A stretch of 64,000 nt of DNA from Adineta vaga (Eukaryota; Rotifera). Shown here in pieces: positions 44,990-55,288 of the stretch (the first letter of the stretch is position 1; each line of letters begins with the position of its first letter). Position numbers and translations under genes: made by a program. The notes below the pieces were generated by a model. That model saw only the letters and a list, made by a program, of their open reading frames with translations. It was not told the origin of the DNA and made no database searches. The DNA lies in assembly GCA_021613535.1 (NCBI GenBank), contig CP075494.1, positions 744,001 to 808,000 of the forward strand, written 5' to 3'.

Positions 44990-46130
44990 AGAATTGCTTT
45001 TAATTAGTTTATGTAATGGAGTGAAATGAGTACGATCAATTGCATTGATTGGTATTTGATATGATAATAAAAATTTCACTACTGATACAGACGAAAATCT
45101 AGTAACTAAATCAATTTGATCCGAAATTCCATGTTTATTACATGGTATTAGAGAAAGAGATAATAATGTTTTCTTATCAATTACTGTACGATAATCATAA
45201 TTAATTATTTGTTGAACTATTCGATACTTTACTTGTCGTTGTTCTTGTTCGTTTTCACATATTTTGATTCCAACAAAAATACGATTAAGTATGATATATA
45301 TAAATATTGTTGTAAACGATATGTTTCAAAAACTTCAATTTCATCCAAATTCCAAAGACATCTTTCATTGTTTCCATGTCTTTCTTTCATTAATGAAGGA
45401 TCTTTGCTTTTTAAATATTCATTTCCAGTTAATTCGAATAATTTACAAACTAAATCAAATGAAATTTCGTTCGTTTTATTCTTCTTAATTATTTCACCCA
45501 TCAATTTAGTACAATTCTTTAAATCTTCAATATATCCATGTGAATCAATTTGTGTTTTTACTCGAAGATGACATGCATGAACATAGAATTGCACTTTCTT
45601 CTGTACATAAAAAGAAGCTTGTTCAGAAAATTTTTCAAAAAAACTCCTATGTTACACCTAATCATTCCCATATTATTAAACTTTCGATCATAATACGATT
45701 TGAATTATCTTTAATGAATTCTAATTCTTCAATTGTTTGACATTCTTTACAATAATCATAAATTTCCATTGGTGGTAACAAATTTCTTTTAACAATTGGT
45801 TTATTTGGATCGTCAGTAATCTCTAAAGCTGTAAACCAAGACTTATCTGTATTTTCTATATAATAATAATCGATAACATCGTCATAATTCCATATTCCAA
45901 CTATGGTTAATGGTGTACAATTGAAATTATTTTTGGCAATCTTTGCATGATATTCTTCTAATAATAATTTGATAGTATGATCTAAGATCATCGACATTAT
46001 ATAAATCAGCGCCATTTTCGATAAGACATTTTACAGTGATACATTTTCACAATCAAAATGAGTAGAATAATTCATTGCATTTAAATAACGAATAAATTTA
46101 TCTTTTTCAATGGTATTTAAAAATTCTTTC
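44990..46130 (-). pseudogene. FEM-1-like ankyrin-repeat gene, multiply frameshifted
   Basis: Read leftward in changing frames: KCLIENGADLYNVDDLRSYY (ankyrin; ~46020-45960), then ITDDPNKPIVKRNLLPPMEIYDY and CQTIEELEFIKDNSNRIMIE, matching the FEM-1 central region where 'ELE.I..D..R...EALLIRERILG' is usual; then FYVHACHLRVKTQIDSHGYI; FDLVCKLFELTGNEYLKSKD; and finally FLLSYQIPINAIDRTHFTPL, a C-terminal ankyrin repeat (~45060). At least three frame changes (near 46000, 45650, 45290) and internal stops show decay. FEM-1 proteins are CUL2 ubiquitin-ligase substrate adaptors. Confidence 0.6.
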
Positions 46131-48069
46131 TAATTGTTCTACAGAACTTTCTTTACATGCCTTATTAATCTTACATAATGTATTGGTATCAATGTCTGTT
46201 GCTTCTTCAAAATGAGCATCATTTGTACACAAATTGTCGACGATCCATCATTTAATAACGTTAATAATTGAAATATAGTTGGTTATGTTCTTGTCACTTA
46301 CTCATATTCTTGCACAATTTATTGAAAGGAAGTAGAAAAAAAACATGATGTTTGGTTCTGTACGTTTTTATGGCAGTCGGTGTTCTTCATTCAGTTATAT
46401 CTTTCATACGTGAAAATCAATTGAGTAAACACGTGTTGCTTTCAAACGAAGTTTTTTTTCCTTTCTGTATACTGTGATTTACATCGTAAATAGAATGTTA
46501 TTTCTCCGAATTTTGTATGCGGGATGTCAGGAGTAGACATGCCCGCTCGAGCATCAGAATGAAAAAAATCTAATAACTATCATCATTTATAATTTTCCTA
46601 ATACATTTACTCTGAGATTACATTTTCAACTTACCGATAATATAACATTGTTATTGTTAAAAATCGTTCTTAGATTTCCGGCATGAAAAAGATACGAGTG
46701 TATGGATAAGAGTATCTCTCCTTCTTTATCCCCGACACTCTCAAAAATGTGATAGTACAATGTTCATGTGAATCATCACGAAGATGTTCCAACACAGATC
46801 ATATTTGTGTTTACATCATATGAACAAACAAATTTTCGTTATCTAGAAAATGGAGATAGTTGACGCCAACATTATTATATAATTCTGTCCACAACTGCGG
46901 GAAATAATAATTTTGAAAATCGATTTAGATCTTTTCGATTCAAATTAATGATTTCGATGATGAATGATAAAATATTAACTAATATTATCAGTGAACATAT
47001 TCTACTATTGCTGAAACAATTTTTGATATTGATTATATTCAATAACAGCAATAGTATTGGTTTTATTGCAAATTATAGCTATTATCTACTGATGAAAATT
47101 CCGAATAATGATAAGACAATTCTTCGATCAAGTGCGCTCTGTGTCAATATCGTATGAATAGAAGTTTTTAACAAAATTCTTCTTATTTTATTTTACTTTA
47201 TAACAATATTTCTTTGTTATAGGCGCGCATTGACGAATACATTGCCGATGGCGTTGTTGCCTACTTTGCGCGCACTAATCGGGCAAAAACTAGAAAAAAA
47301 TGGCTTTGAAGTTATTATGTTTGACGAAAAGAGAAAAAATGATTTCATTTCTCGTAGAAAAGGGTTATAGAAATATAAATGGGTCTGCTTGATTATTTGT
47401 GTCCGCAGTCTATGGATAGATCAAAAAATCAAATGAAAGTAAACAGGTTTTTTAACTAAAAAAAAGTTTGACCGATGCGTAATCGTGATCGAGAGTCACG
47501 AATCTGGAGTTGATTTTTATAAATTTTATGCATGATGAAGTAAAATGAATAAAACCACAAATCATGATTTCTACGAGAAAAAGCACAGCGATTTCCTCAA
47601 CGAGCGTTAGCTGTTGTGCAGGCTTACTAAATGGAAATTTTAGAAACTAGGGATTTTTTAGAAAAAATCAGGAGGTTTTTTTTTATATTCAAGAGTGTTT
47701 ATAAAATTTTTATTATACTGTTTACACTCACCCGAAGACTCACTCAAGCTTTTCTAATAGAATTCATGTTCTACACTGTAAAAAAGCGGATAATTATCAA
47801 CGGTAAAATCCTGTTTGATGTTCTAACAAACGAAAAGAGAGTTTGTGAGTTTGCAACGTATGACAAACCCTTTCTTAATAGCACTTGCATACACGTGTCA
47901 AATATTTTTCTCCATTTCAGATACGAAACAAACACATCAAAATAATGCGATCCACAGCATACACGCGACTTCAGTCAAACTAGTCACAACTACTGCTTGA
48001 AATGTATTACCATTAGAAAATATTTTCTAACAGTGTAATTATTTTGATTTTGATCTTATAGGATCGAAA
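46131..48069. other. AT-rich region, no supported genes
   Basis: Only short frames. A GC-richer patch with GCGCGC words lies near 47221-47275. This is the sequence upstream of the hammerhead motif, where the body of a Terminon would be expected; no RT or other ORF is recognisable. Confidence 0.45.
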
Positions 48070-48074
48070 TAAAA

Positions 48075-48120
48075 GCCGTCTGATGAGATTCTTTAGCAGG
48101 AATCGAAACGCGTCATGGTA
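48075..48120 (+). ncRNA. Hammerhead ribozyme motif (PLE/Terminon type, minimal stem III)
   Basis: Core boxes are complete: CTGATGA (48080-48086) and GAAA (48105-48108). Stem II is GATTC/GAATC (48087-48091 with 48100-48104, five perfect pairs, 8-nt loop). Stem III is the two-pair AC/GT around loop GC, so that cleavage would fall after C48114 (GTC site). Stem I pairs GCCGT (48075-48079) with ATGGT (48115-48119) including two G-U pairs. Very short stem III is typical of Penelope-like-element hammerheads, which may need dimerisation. Twelve bases downstream starts the telomere-like CACACCCACACCCT tract, the arrangement described for Terminon 3' ends. Confidence 0.75.
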
Positions 48121-48125
48121 GCAAG

Positions 48126-48140
48126 TCACACCCACACCCT
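48126..48140 (+). repeat. Telomere-like C-rich tract next to hammerhead (copy H)
   Basis: TCACACCCACACCCT: two ACACCC units, complement of the bdelloid telomere repeat TGTGGG. No G-arm nearby, unlike the foldback copies. Confidence 0.65.
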
Positions 48141-48144
48141 CTAC

Positions 48145-48820
48145 CAACATCATTTGAACAACTTCTGAAGTGTTGTTCACATCCATACACATTCGATGTT
48201 CCTGGAAAACCTTACACTACCAGATTAGTGTGGAAGTCTACAAACTGTATCAAAACATTAAATTCACGTTCAATATTCATTGGTATTGGAGTGCTATTCT
48301 CATTTTCACACGAGCGAGGACATCGACTTTTCATAACAACTCAAGCTTTTGCAAGCATTCAAGAACTGTTTGTTCGCATTGAGTCACCTTCTACTACTTT
48401 TTCTCTTTTGCTTTCCGAGGAAACTAAAAGAGCTTGTGATCGGTATGTGGGCTTACACACTAGATGATTCAAAGCATCAAATGAGGCGGTATGGAAGTCT
48501 CATTCATACTTTTTCTTGATCCTTTTTTTATTACCAGAACGGGTCGTTTATTGACGGCTGTTTTAATAAATGAAGCAAAAATGAATGAGATAGAAGAAAG
48601 CACGGTCGGAAAAAAGGAAGCAGAAATATATTTTATGGCGTATGGCTGTATACACTGTTTCTATCAAACAGAGAAGAACGCCTGACTGTTGGAAATGAAA
48701 CTGCAGGTGGAAGACGTGACATTGCGATAAAATATTTCCTACTTTGTTTTCTAGCTGCCTTTATCAGAGTCCATCATTATATTTCTGCTGCAGATAGCTC
48801 CTGTGTAAAAGTCAAACCAA
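48145..48820. other. Region with short, unassigned open frames
   Basis: Frames at 48228-48467 (ERGHRLFITTQAFASIQELF, LLLSEETKRACDRYVG) and 48491-48685 have coding-like composition but no recognised domain and no linking splice signals I trust. Possibly a decayed gene. Confidence 0.3.
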
Positions 48821-49613
48821 ATGGCAATTGAGAATCGACGAAGTTTATACATTGCAAGTGCTCTTTTACTTGTATGTGGCATCTTATATATTGTTGCCAA
48901 TGCGTTACCCATGTGGTTTGTAAAGTTTTGCAAGGCTTTTACCTCTCTGAATAGGAAACAGGTACGACAAAATGATTCTTCGACTTGAAGCAACAAATCG
49001 ATACTGAGGTGAAATGGCCAAAGTTGTCTTATTGGCAAAAGTCTCTCACTATTTGTATAGAAATTCATTTTGAAACGTAATGAGAACTATGTCTTTGCTC
49101 TTGACTCTCTTCTTCGATTTATTGTTCGTTTTTTGGAATAAAACTATGTTCTTTAGGGGGAAGATCACCTACGGATCTCTCTCAAATGAGATCGGATTGT
49201 GGCGCGCCTGTGCTAAGGGGTCCATTGATAATTCCGCTGCTTCAAAATGTGGAACTTTTAATGCCAACGCGTCAGACATGAAAAGCAACATTATGGCAGC
49301 TCGTGCATTTGTGACAATCAGTTGTATTCTATGGGCATTAGCTATTTTATCAATCTTATCGATCTTATTTCTTGATGAAAGTCTCAAGAGCCACATCTCG
49401 TCAGCGGCGAAAGGTCTTGCTATTGCATGTCTCATCAGTGGAATCATCGGTGTTGCTCTCGGAATTCATTTTGCCATGGAAGAGCTGAATCAATTGGCAG
49501 ATGCTGCCAACTTAAAGGATATCCGCAGTAAAATGAACGTATCAAGTATTTTGGCTATTATTGCACTTGTGTTTAATTTAGCAGGCGCCGTCGCAACGTT
49601 TTTCATCAAATAA
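48821..49613 (+). CDS. Claudin/PMP22-like four-TM protein, two exons
   Basis: Exon 1 starts at ATG 48821 (MAIENRRSLYIASALLLVCG ILYIVANALPMW, TM1); an intron from about 48916 to 49156 (3' end CTTTAG) joins W to GKITYGSLSNEIGLWRACAK. Exon 2 holds the GLWxxC...C extracellular motif (GLWRACAKGS...SKCGTF) of the claudin/PMP22 superfamily, then AARAFVTISCILWALAILSILSIL (TM2), GLAIACLISGIIGVALGIHF (TM3) and SSILAIIALVFNLAGAVATFFI (TM4). About 184 residues, normal for the family. The 5' splice site would be GTTTGT, less usual; GTAAAG four bases later is an alternative but breaks the frame. Expected at cell contacts or in plasma membrane. Confidence 0.65.
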
Positions 49614-51610
49614 AATTATTCTTCTCTTCAAAACTTGAAAGCAAATCCTTGTCGCTTATCGATCATTTTCTTTCTTTCATTATTTAATCCTGAACAATAA
49701 CCTCGCACTTGAAATAAACGATGAAAATGAATTGATTTCTTTCGACCTTTCTGATGGAATTGTACAAGACTACGCCCACATACATGCATGTATCATACTT
49801 CGACAATGTTGAACTATTGCTATGAACACTTCTCAGTCGAAGGAGAAGAACCGGAGGAAAGAAGAGTCGTTCCGTCAGCACATGTAATCAAAGTACTCCA
49901 AAAAACGAGCAAGAAGAAAAAGTGCAAAGGCAGGACGTGATATAAGTCGCCTACGGAAACGTGTACTTTGTTGAGGAAAACTTTTCGTCCTTAAAGCAAA
50001 CGAAGGATGATGATGTGACGAGAAGCGTGCACGATGTATGAACAAAGTCAACGAATAGAAAACCATCTTGAGGGTGAGGATGTGGGGTGAAAACTAGCTA
50101 ATCATCTACACGCACACCCACACCCTATATAGGAAAGAGAAATCAGACTGAAATTTGATCATTTGTGGTTTTTTGGATTTTAGTAATTTCCAAATCCGAA
50201 AAAATCCTACAAATCCAGAAAGATCTGAAAATCCCAAATCGCTGTTTCCAGACGGCCCAGGCTGATGCTTTCACGGAGTTGTAGGCCACATATGGGCCTT
50301 CCATCTCCACAAACTCAGCCAGCAAGCTATTGCATTTCTTGGGAGAGAAGCTATCCTGAAAAGCCCCGTTTTCGTTGAGAATCCCTTTCTAAGAGGACCA
50401 TCGTGATCGAAAGGTGCCTTGAATGTGCATTTTCGGTCATATTAGATAGATGATAAAAATTCAAGAACTCAATGTTTGGACTCGAGAATTATAATTTAGC
50501 TGGAGCTCGTATAGGTACGTGTCGATATAAAATTTCAGCTGGATTAGATAAAGTGTTCTTGAAATACAGGGTTGACAAAGTCAGATTTTTGAAGATCGTG
50601 ATTTTCAGAGCTTCTGGGAAAAAAATTTTTAAAATTCGAGACTACATTGTCGTGCAAAACGGCTTGCGCTGGCGTTCATGGAAATGTTGCCTCTAGAAGA
50701 TCTACAGAAATTGAACAAGTTCTAAGGACCTTGACTAAGCATCGTATACACGAAATGATCGCGACTTACTTGGACTGGGTCTTATTGAAAAGAGCTAGAC
50801 GGTCGGAATCAACTCAGTTATTTAATATGGGTCTTTTTTCCAGATTCGATCACAGTCTAAACTTCATTAACACTTTTCAGCAAGCGAACACATACCGTTA
50901 TTGTGAAAAGGTTTGGCTTTCATCAAGAAAAGAGGCTTTTATGGAGCAATCCATAGACGTTTGTATAATGAGTACACTTATAATCTTTGTCCACGCACTA
51001 TATCAGAGAGAAAGACGCTCAAAAAACAGTATAATCGTCGTTTTTAGAAATGATGTCAGTCATATCTAATATTGACCGATGAAATATACCTAACACGACG
51101 CCTCATCATGATGGTCCTACTATAACCAGACTGCCTCTCTTCTGTATTCAATGTGATGATTGTGTTTGTCTTATCGTTCTTCTTCTTTTCTTTCTAGATC
51201 ATACCAAAACGAAATGCGTTCGTAAAAATCAACGACTCGTGGCAAATTCCATTTTTCGTAGTTACGTTTTCCGAATAATCGAAAATCGATAAACTCTATT
51301 GACAGATATTTCATCCTTTGTAACCTTCTTTCGTATTCATTCTGAAGTGTTCCTTAACTGCAGCAACATCCTTTGTTTGATGTTAATGTTGATCGAAAAG
51401 ATTGTCATTGTCAACATTTATTTTCTATAAGAGAAAAAGATTGTCAATGACTGTTATCAGTGACGAATGTAAGACAACGATAACAGCATGTATACATATA
51501 AAATGCAGCTTCGACTATATGCATACTACTGTTTGTGAAATTGTCTCCTTACTAACCTGTGACTTGTCTAGATCGTCTACTATCAAATTTTCCTCTGAAT
51601 CATTACTGAC
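49614..51610. other. Intergenic region with hairpin I
   Basis: Open frames such as 50647-51069 (140 codons) have no recognised domain. A coding-like piece at 50472-50570 (GARIGTCRYKISAGLDKVF) may be a relic. Otherwise nothing. Confidence 0.35.
50067..50127. repeat. Telomere-like hairpin (copy I)
   Basis: G-arm CTTGAGGGTGAGGATGTGGG (50067-50086) plus GTGA, spacer of 17 bases, C-arm ACGCACACCCACACCCTAT (50109-50127). The left end carries the CTTGAGGGTG motif found, reversed, at copies A, C, E and G. Confidence 0.6.
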
Positions 51611-52292
51611 ATGGATCAAGATCTAGAATCGGAGAGAACTCCCATTATTCCCTTGTCTGACGGCACGCTCTCCGTGAAAAAACCTGATTTAATGAGCGAT
51701 CGACCATCCTGTGACACAGGCATTACCAGAACACGTGTGCTGTTATACGGGTTATTGATAATCTGTATTTGTGTATTACCTTTCACTGAACTGGTGGTTG
51801 GTAGTGTGTATATAAATGCATGTCCCATCAATCATTTTATTCCGATATACCTTATTGTTATGGGTGTTGCTATGTTAATTTCCTATCCAGTATGCTTCCT
51901 CGCGGTAAAATTCACTCGTTTCAATGTTAATATTCTATGTTTCGTTTTTTAGTATCATCTAAAACAAGGAATGAAACATATTTGCATTGGTCTGTCAATC
52001 ATATTGGTATTATTTATGTTGAGTTGGTTCCTTGTTGTGAGTAGAATTCTATTTCAGACTGTTCAAACTGCTTTACGATTATGTCTGAATTTTTCTTATT
52101 TAGGGCTCAGTTTGGGTGTATAGTAACCAGAAGACAGTTCAGTATACTACTCCTAATGATACGAATACTTACTGTAAACATGCAGTATTTTCGACTGCCC
52201 ACGTGTCACTTGTAATTTTCTATATTGTAGTCGTTTTGCCTATCCTCACTGTGTTAGGGGAGATGTTTAAGTCATGCTGCGCATGTTGTTGA
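51611..52292 (+). CDS. TMEM272-like transmembrane protein, three exons
   Basis: ATG 51611. Exons 51611-51904, 51953-52036 and 52104-52292, with introns of 48 bp (51905-51952) and 67 bp (52037-52103), both GT-AG and in phase. The ~188-residue product has an acidic N-terminal tail, then TM1 VLLYGLLIICICVLPFTELVV, the family block GSVYINACPINHFIPIYLIV (TM2 start), TM3 MKHICIGLSIILVLFMLSWFLV, GSVWVYSNQ, a loop with YCKHAVF, and TM4 VSLVIFYIVVVLPILTVLGE, ending CCACC (possible palmitoylation). 'G-YxxxCPxxxxIPIYLIV' and 'W-aG-VWVY' are typical of TMEM272-like proteins. Function of the family is not established. Confidence 0.75.
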
Positions 52293-52367
52293 TCGATATC
52301 GATTTTTTAAATATTTATTTAACTTTGTTCTGATAAACATTTGACTGGAACAACAATCATCCATAAC

Positions 52368-53470
52368 TTATACAGAAATCTTTTCAAATTTTTCCTGTTG
52401 AATTCTTACACTTATTTGCATAGTTTTGAATACAGTACTAACAAAGCCGGATCGAATCAATGTAAGGTGTGGGTGGGTGGAATTACAAAGAGCACACACC
52501 CACACCCATTTACTACGTGTGTGACCAAGAAGCCAGCATTTCGCGCAGTATGTGATTTTGTTGGCTGGTCTATACGGTGTCACCACTCGCATCATATTGC
52601 CTATGCCTATGTGCCCTAATCGTAATACTCCATTGTATTCTCTAATATCTCCCACTGAGAATCGATAGACCTTCGTCATGCGCTTGTATGAGTAGACGAT
52701 TTCTCTGAAGTTATCGGCTGAGCCAGCTGATCTTTGTACTTCCTTTGTTACTTGTTCTGTGGTAAACTCCGCTGGTATATAGCGTACCAATAAAGAAAAC
52801 TGATCAGGGATAAAATTTGGTATGTCGAATGTTACGTCACAGTTTTGAATGTTTGTGGGCCATTAATTTGGATCACTCAGAAGCTGATAGTCGATTATAT
52901 TCTTGACACCGATTTTGAGTTGTCTTCCGACATATCTGACCACTGAGAACCCTTCTCTGAGTGGAGATTGTTGATTTTGAAAATATTCAAGTAATTCGTC
53001 CGCAACTGCAACTACTGATGGTAGTTTAGTAACTTGCTGAAAATTGATGCCAAAGCAAGGTAAGTTGTGCACGACTGCCCTTTGAAGTTGATCTAAAGGA
53101 AGACAGTATTGGTTTTGCTGCGCGTTTGATGCATTCTCAATTGTAGCTCTTTGGTTTCGAGCTTCTTGCTAGTTTAGACTGTCATGTGTCACCTTTTTCG
53201 ATTTTTTTGGGCCCTTTGTCATAAAGTCATCACTTTTATTTAGACCTCGTTTGTTATCTAATACAGGAAGTATCTGGTTGAGATGCTGTATTCCATTGTT
53301 CCACGTGATGGATTATTGTTGTTGTAATTGATGCTGCTTGAGTGTCGATTATTGTTTCGCTTTTTCCGTCTGATGCCTGTTGAGTGTGCTTGATAAGTGA
53401 TTTGTTTTCGGTGAGCTTGTTTGGTAAGAATTATGATTCTGCTGTTGAGATTGAGTGCTATTGCGTTCAT
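52368..53470 (-). pseudogene. Retroelement ORF1-like (gag-type) relic with zinc knuckle split by hairpin J
   Basis: Minus-strand pieces: 53072-52863 (GINFQQVTKLPSVVAVADEL ... REGFSVVRYVGRQ), an in-frame TAA at 52863-52865, then IQNCDVTFDIPNFIPDQFSLLVRYIPAEFTTEQVTKEVQ...DIREYNGVLRLGHI...ITYCAKCWLLGHTRSK in the same frame. The RRM-like domain followed by CxxCxxxGHxxxxC is the ORF1/gag layout of LINE-like elements. The expected Cys after HTRSK is replaced by translated hairpin sequence (WVWVCALCNSTHPH). Upstream Asn/Ser-rich frames (53470-53258) may be its N-terminal part. No RT found. Confidence 0.55.
52465..52508. repeat. Telomere-like hairpin inserted in ORF1 relic (copy J)
   Basis: G-arm AGGTGTGGGTGGGTGG (52465-52480) and C-arm CACACACCCACACCCA (52493-52508) with a 12-base loop. 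It falls exactly at the last Cys of a zinc knuckle on the minus strand, so the hairpin is an insertion. Confidence 0.7.
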
Positions 53471-54035
53471 GGTGCTTTCCTGTGTTGGTTGTTTTTTTAG
53501 TGGTAGTTTGTCTTTAGTTGTGGATCGTTATTTTTTAAAAGTGTGTAATATTTGCCGGATGATGGATCAAAGACTACCCGAGTACCATCATCATTTATGT
53601 GGTGACCGAGGCCCTCGCTCATTTGGAGCGGTTGAGGACGTTTATTAATAAGTGACGGCGAACTGGATTTCGGCTCGTTTCTTAAAGAGGGGGATAGATG
53701 AAACCGAAAAAATCGGTGGAAGAGGAGGAGGAATGCGTGTATACTCGGGCAGAGAAAAAGCGAAAGTGAGCTAAACCCATACCCTTCTCTATTATTCAGA
53801 GAGATCATGAACATTGAACAAATCCACTAGTGATTGAAACTTAGCTCTGCGCGATTATCTGCTGCAAAATTCTACAACCGGTACGTATAGAAAGAAAACT
53901 CTGAAAACGAAACGCAACACGACTGGTTGCTCAACCAATATAGAAATCGATCTTTTATTTCTAAACAAATGCACTTCAATCTAACAGAAATTTGTATTCA
54001 AATTAAATTGTTGATAGTTCCGTTTTCTTTGAAAC
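53471..54035. other. Spacer with unassigned frame
   Basis: Minus-strand frame 53814-53497 ends with MSEGLGHHINDDGTRVVFDP SSGKYYTLLKNN-like text, which could be the N-terminus of the neighbouring ORF1 relic. No RNA or repeat seen. Confidence 0.3.
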
Positions 54036-54552
54036 TTAGGTTTTTATTTGTTCTGCACCCATAATTCGTTGAATTCCATCATGTACATCCTGTGGCGATT
54101 TAAGAAGAATAATTTTCGACTTTGGTGCCAACTCGTGTATAATATTCAGAACACGATTAAACCAGAGGAGTATCTCTTCACGATCCGTTGACACGTCCTT
54201 TTCCTGATATTTCCTAGATTGATCATAACCGTTGACGTAACCACCTACAACGAACAAAAGACAGATCATTTAAACCTCCAAGCCGAAGATGAGTTAGGAG
54301 AATCTAACTAACCAATTGCTACGGCATCCCATTGTTTTTCTTTCAGTGCAGCAATTATTTTCTGATCACTCTCCTGTGAATTACCAACGCCCATAAGTTT
54401 TGCATTTTTATATCCCAATCCAGCCAAGGATTTTTGTGCTTCATCAGCTCCTTTGCTACCCGCACCAATAGCTAAGACTTTCCATTCGTATGAAGCAGCT
54501 GCAGATGAGGCTGCTCTGTTGATTATAAATGTTGAAATTGAAAGACCCTAGT
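54036..54552 (-). CDS. Small Rossmann-like conserved protein, at least two exons, 5' end unclear
   Basis: Exon 54552-54313 reads GLSISTFIINRAASSAAASYEWKVLAIGAG...EAQKSLAGLGYKNAKLMGVG...IIAALKEKQWDAVAIG and is preceded by a CACTAG acceptor. An intron 54312-54245 (68 bp, GT-AG) joins it to GYVNGYDQSRKYQEKDVSTDREEILLWF...LAPKSKIILLKSPQDVHDGI...QIKT-stop. Alternating hydrophobic strands and helices with glycine turns (AIGAGSKG, VAIGGYV) look like a Rossmann/flavodoxin-type fold. I do not recognise a named family. The first exon with the ATG was not found. Confidence 0.55.
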
Positions 54553-54559
54553 GAAATAC

Positions 54560-55288
54560 ACAAACGAGAGCTACATAATACTTTTCTTCTGGTCTCGCAT
54601 GAATCTTACTTTATTAATCGAAAATAAACTAGTGCTAATCAATCTGAGAGACATATTGTGTTTAGCTTTAAGTAGATGAAGAAAAAACGATTCTTTTTAT
54701 GTTTGCTCTAGTACACGTTGCAATATAAAAGGAAAGAAGAAAGTTCATGAATTTGTCTATACCACGCTTCGTTTTGTTCTTTTCTATCTCTACCAATAGT
54801 ATACTTTTTTTCTTTTACTCTTACCTTAGCGTCAACAAAATGTTGATGGCCATTGTCGTCTACGTGTATTTATCATATTTCTATTTCTTTCGTTCTCTAT
54901 AATGTTTAATCGAGCGTTTATCGTTTGCCCTTGTGAATATACAGTGCACTGAAACACATTTTTCATTTCTTTCAGAACCGTAATATCGTACATAGAGAGA
55001 TCTTGAGGGTGTGGGTGCTTTTTTGAGTATAGCCTGATGTCCATCCACACTCTAACAGAATTTTATGCAATTTAGTTATAATAGTTTTGCTTATTCTATA
55101 TTTTGGAAATAACTAATGAGAAACACACTTTGACAAACAACACACAATGACAAAACTGATTTGAATAAATATATTTAAGGATAAATAATGATTAAAATTG
55201 CGTTTCTTGCACAATTGATTTTTCCGTCTTTTGATCTATATAGATCTATTTATAAGACAAAAAAACAAAGCAAATCTATAATCAAATA
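54560..55288. other. Spacer with hairpin K
   Basis: AT-rich; nothing except the telomere-like hairpin at 55002-55053. Confidence 0.45.
55002..55053. repeat. Telomere-like hairpin (copy K)
   Basis: G-arm CTTGAGGGTGTGGGTG (55003-55018) and degenerate C-arm CCATCCACACTCT (55041-55053), 22-base spacer. Shares the CTTGAGGGTG end with copy I. Confidence 0.5.

Noticed and set aside
47221-47275. GCGCGC-containing patch as a Helitron or CpG feature
   Set aside because: No 5'-TC/CTRR-3' ends with a terminal hairpin and no Rep/helicase ORF nearby; nothing supports a call.
49169-49447. 92-codon minus-strand frame
   Set aside because: Shadow of the claudin-like gene, which has clear membrane segments and the GLWxxC motif on the plus strand.
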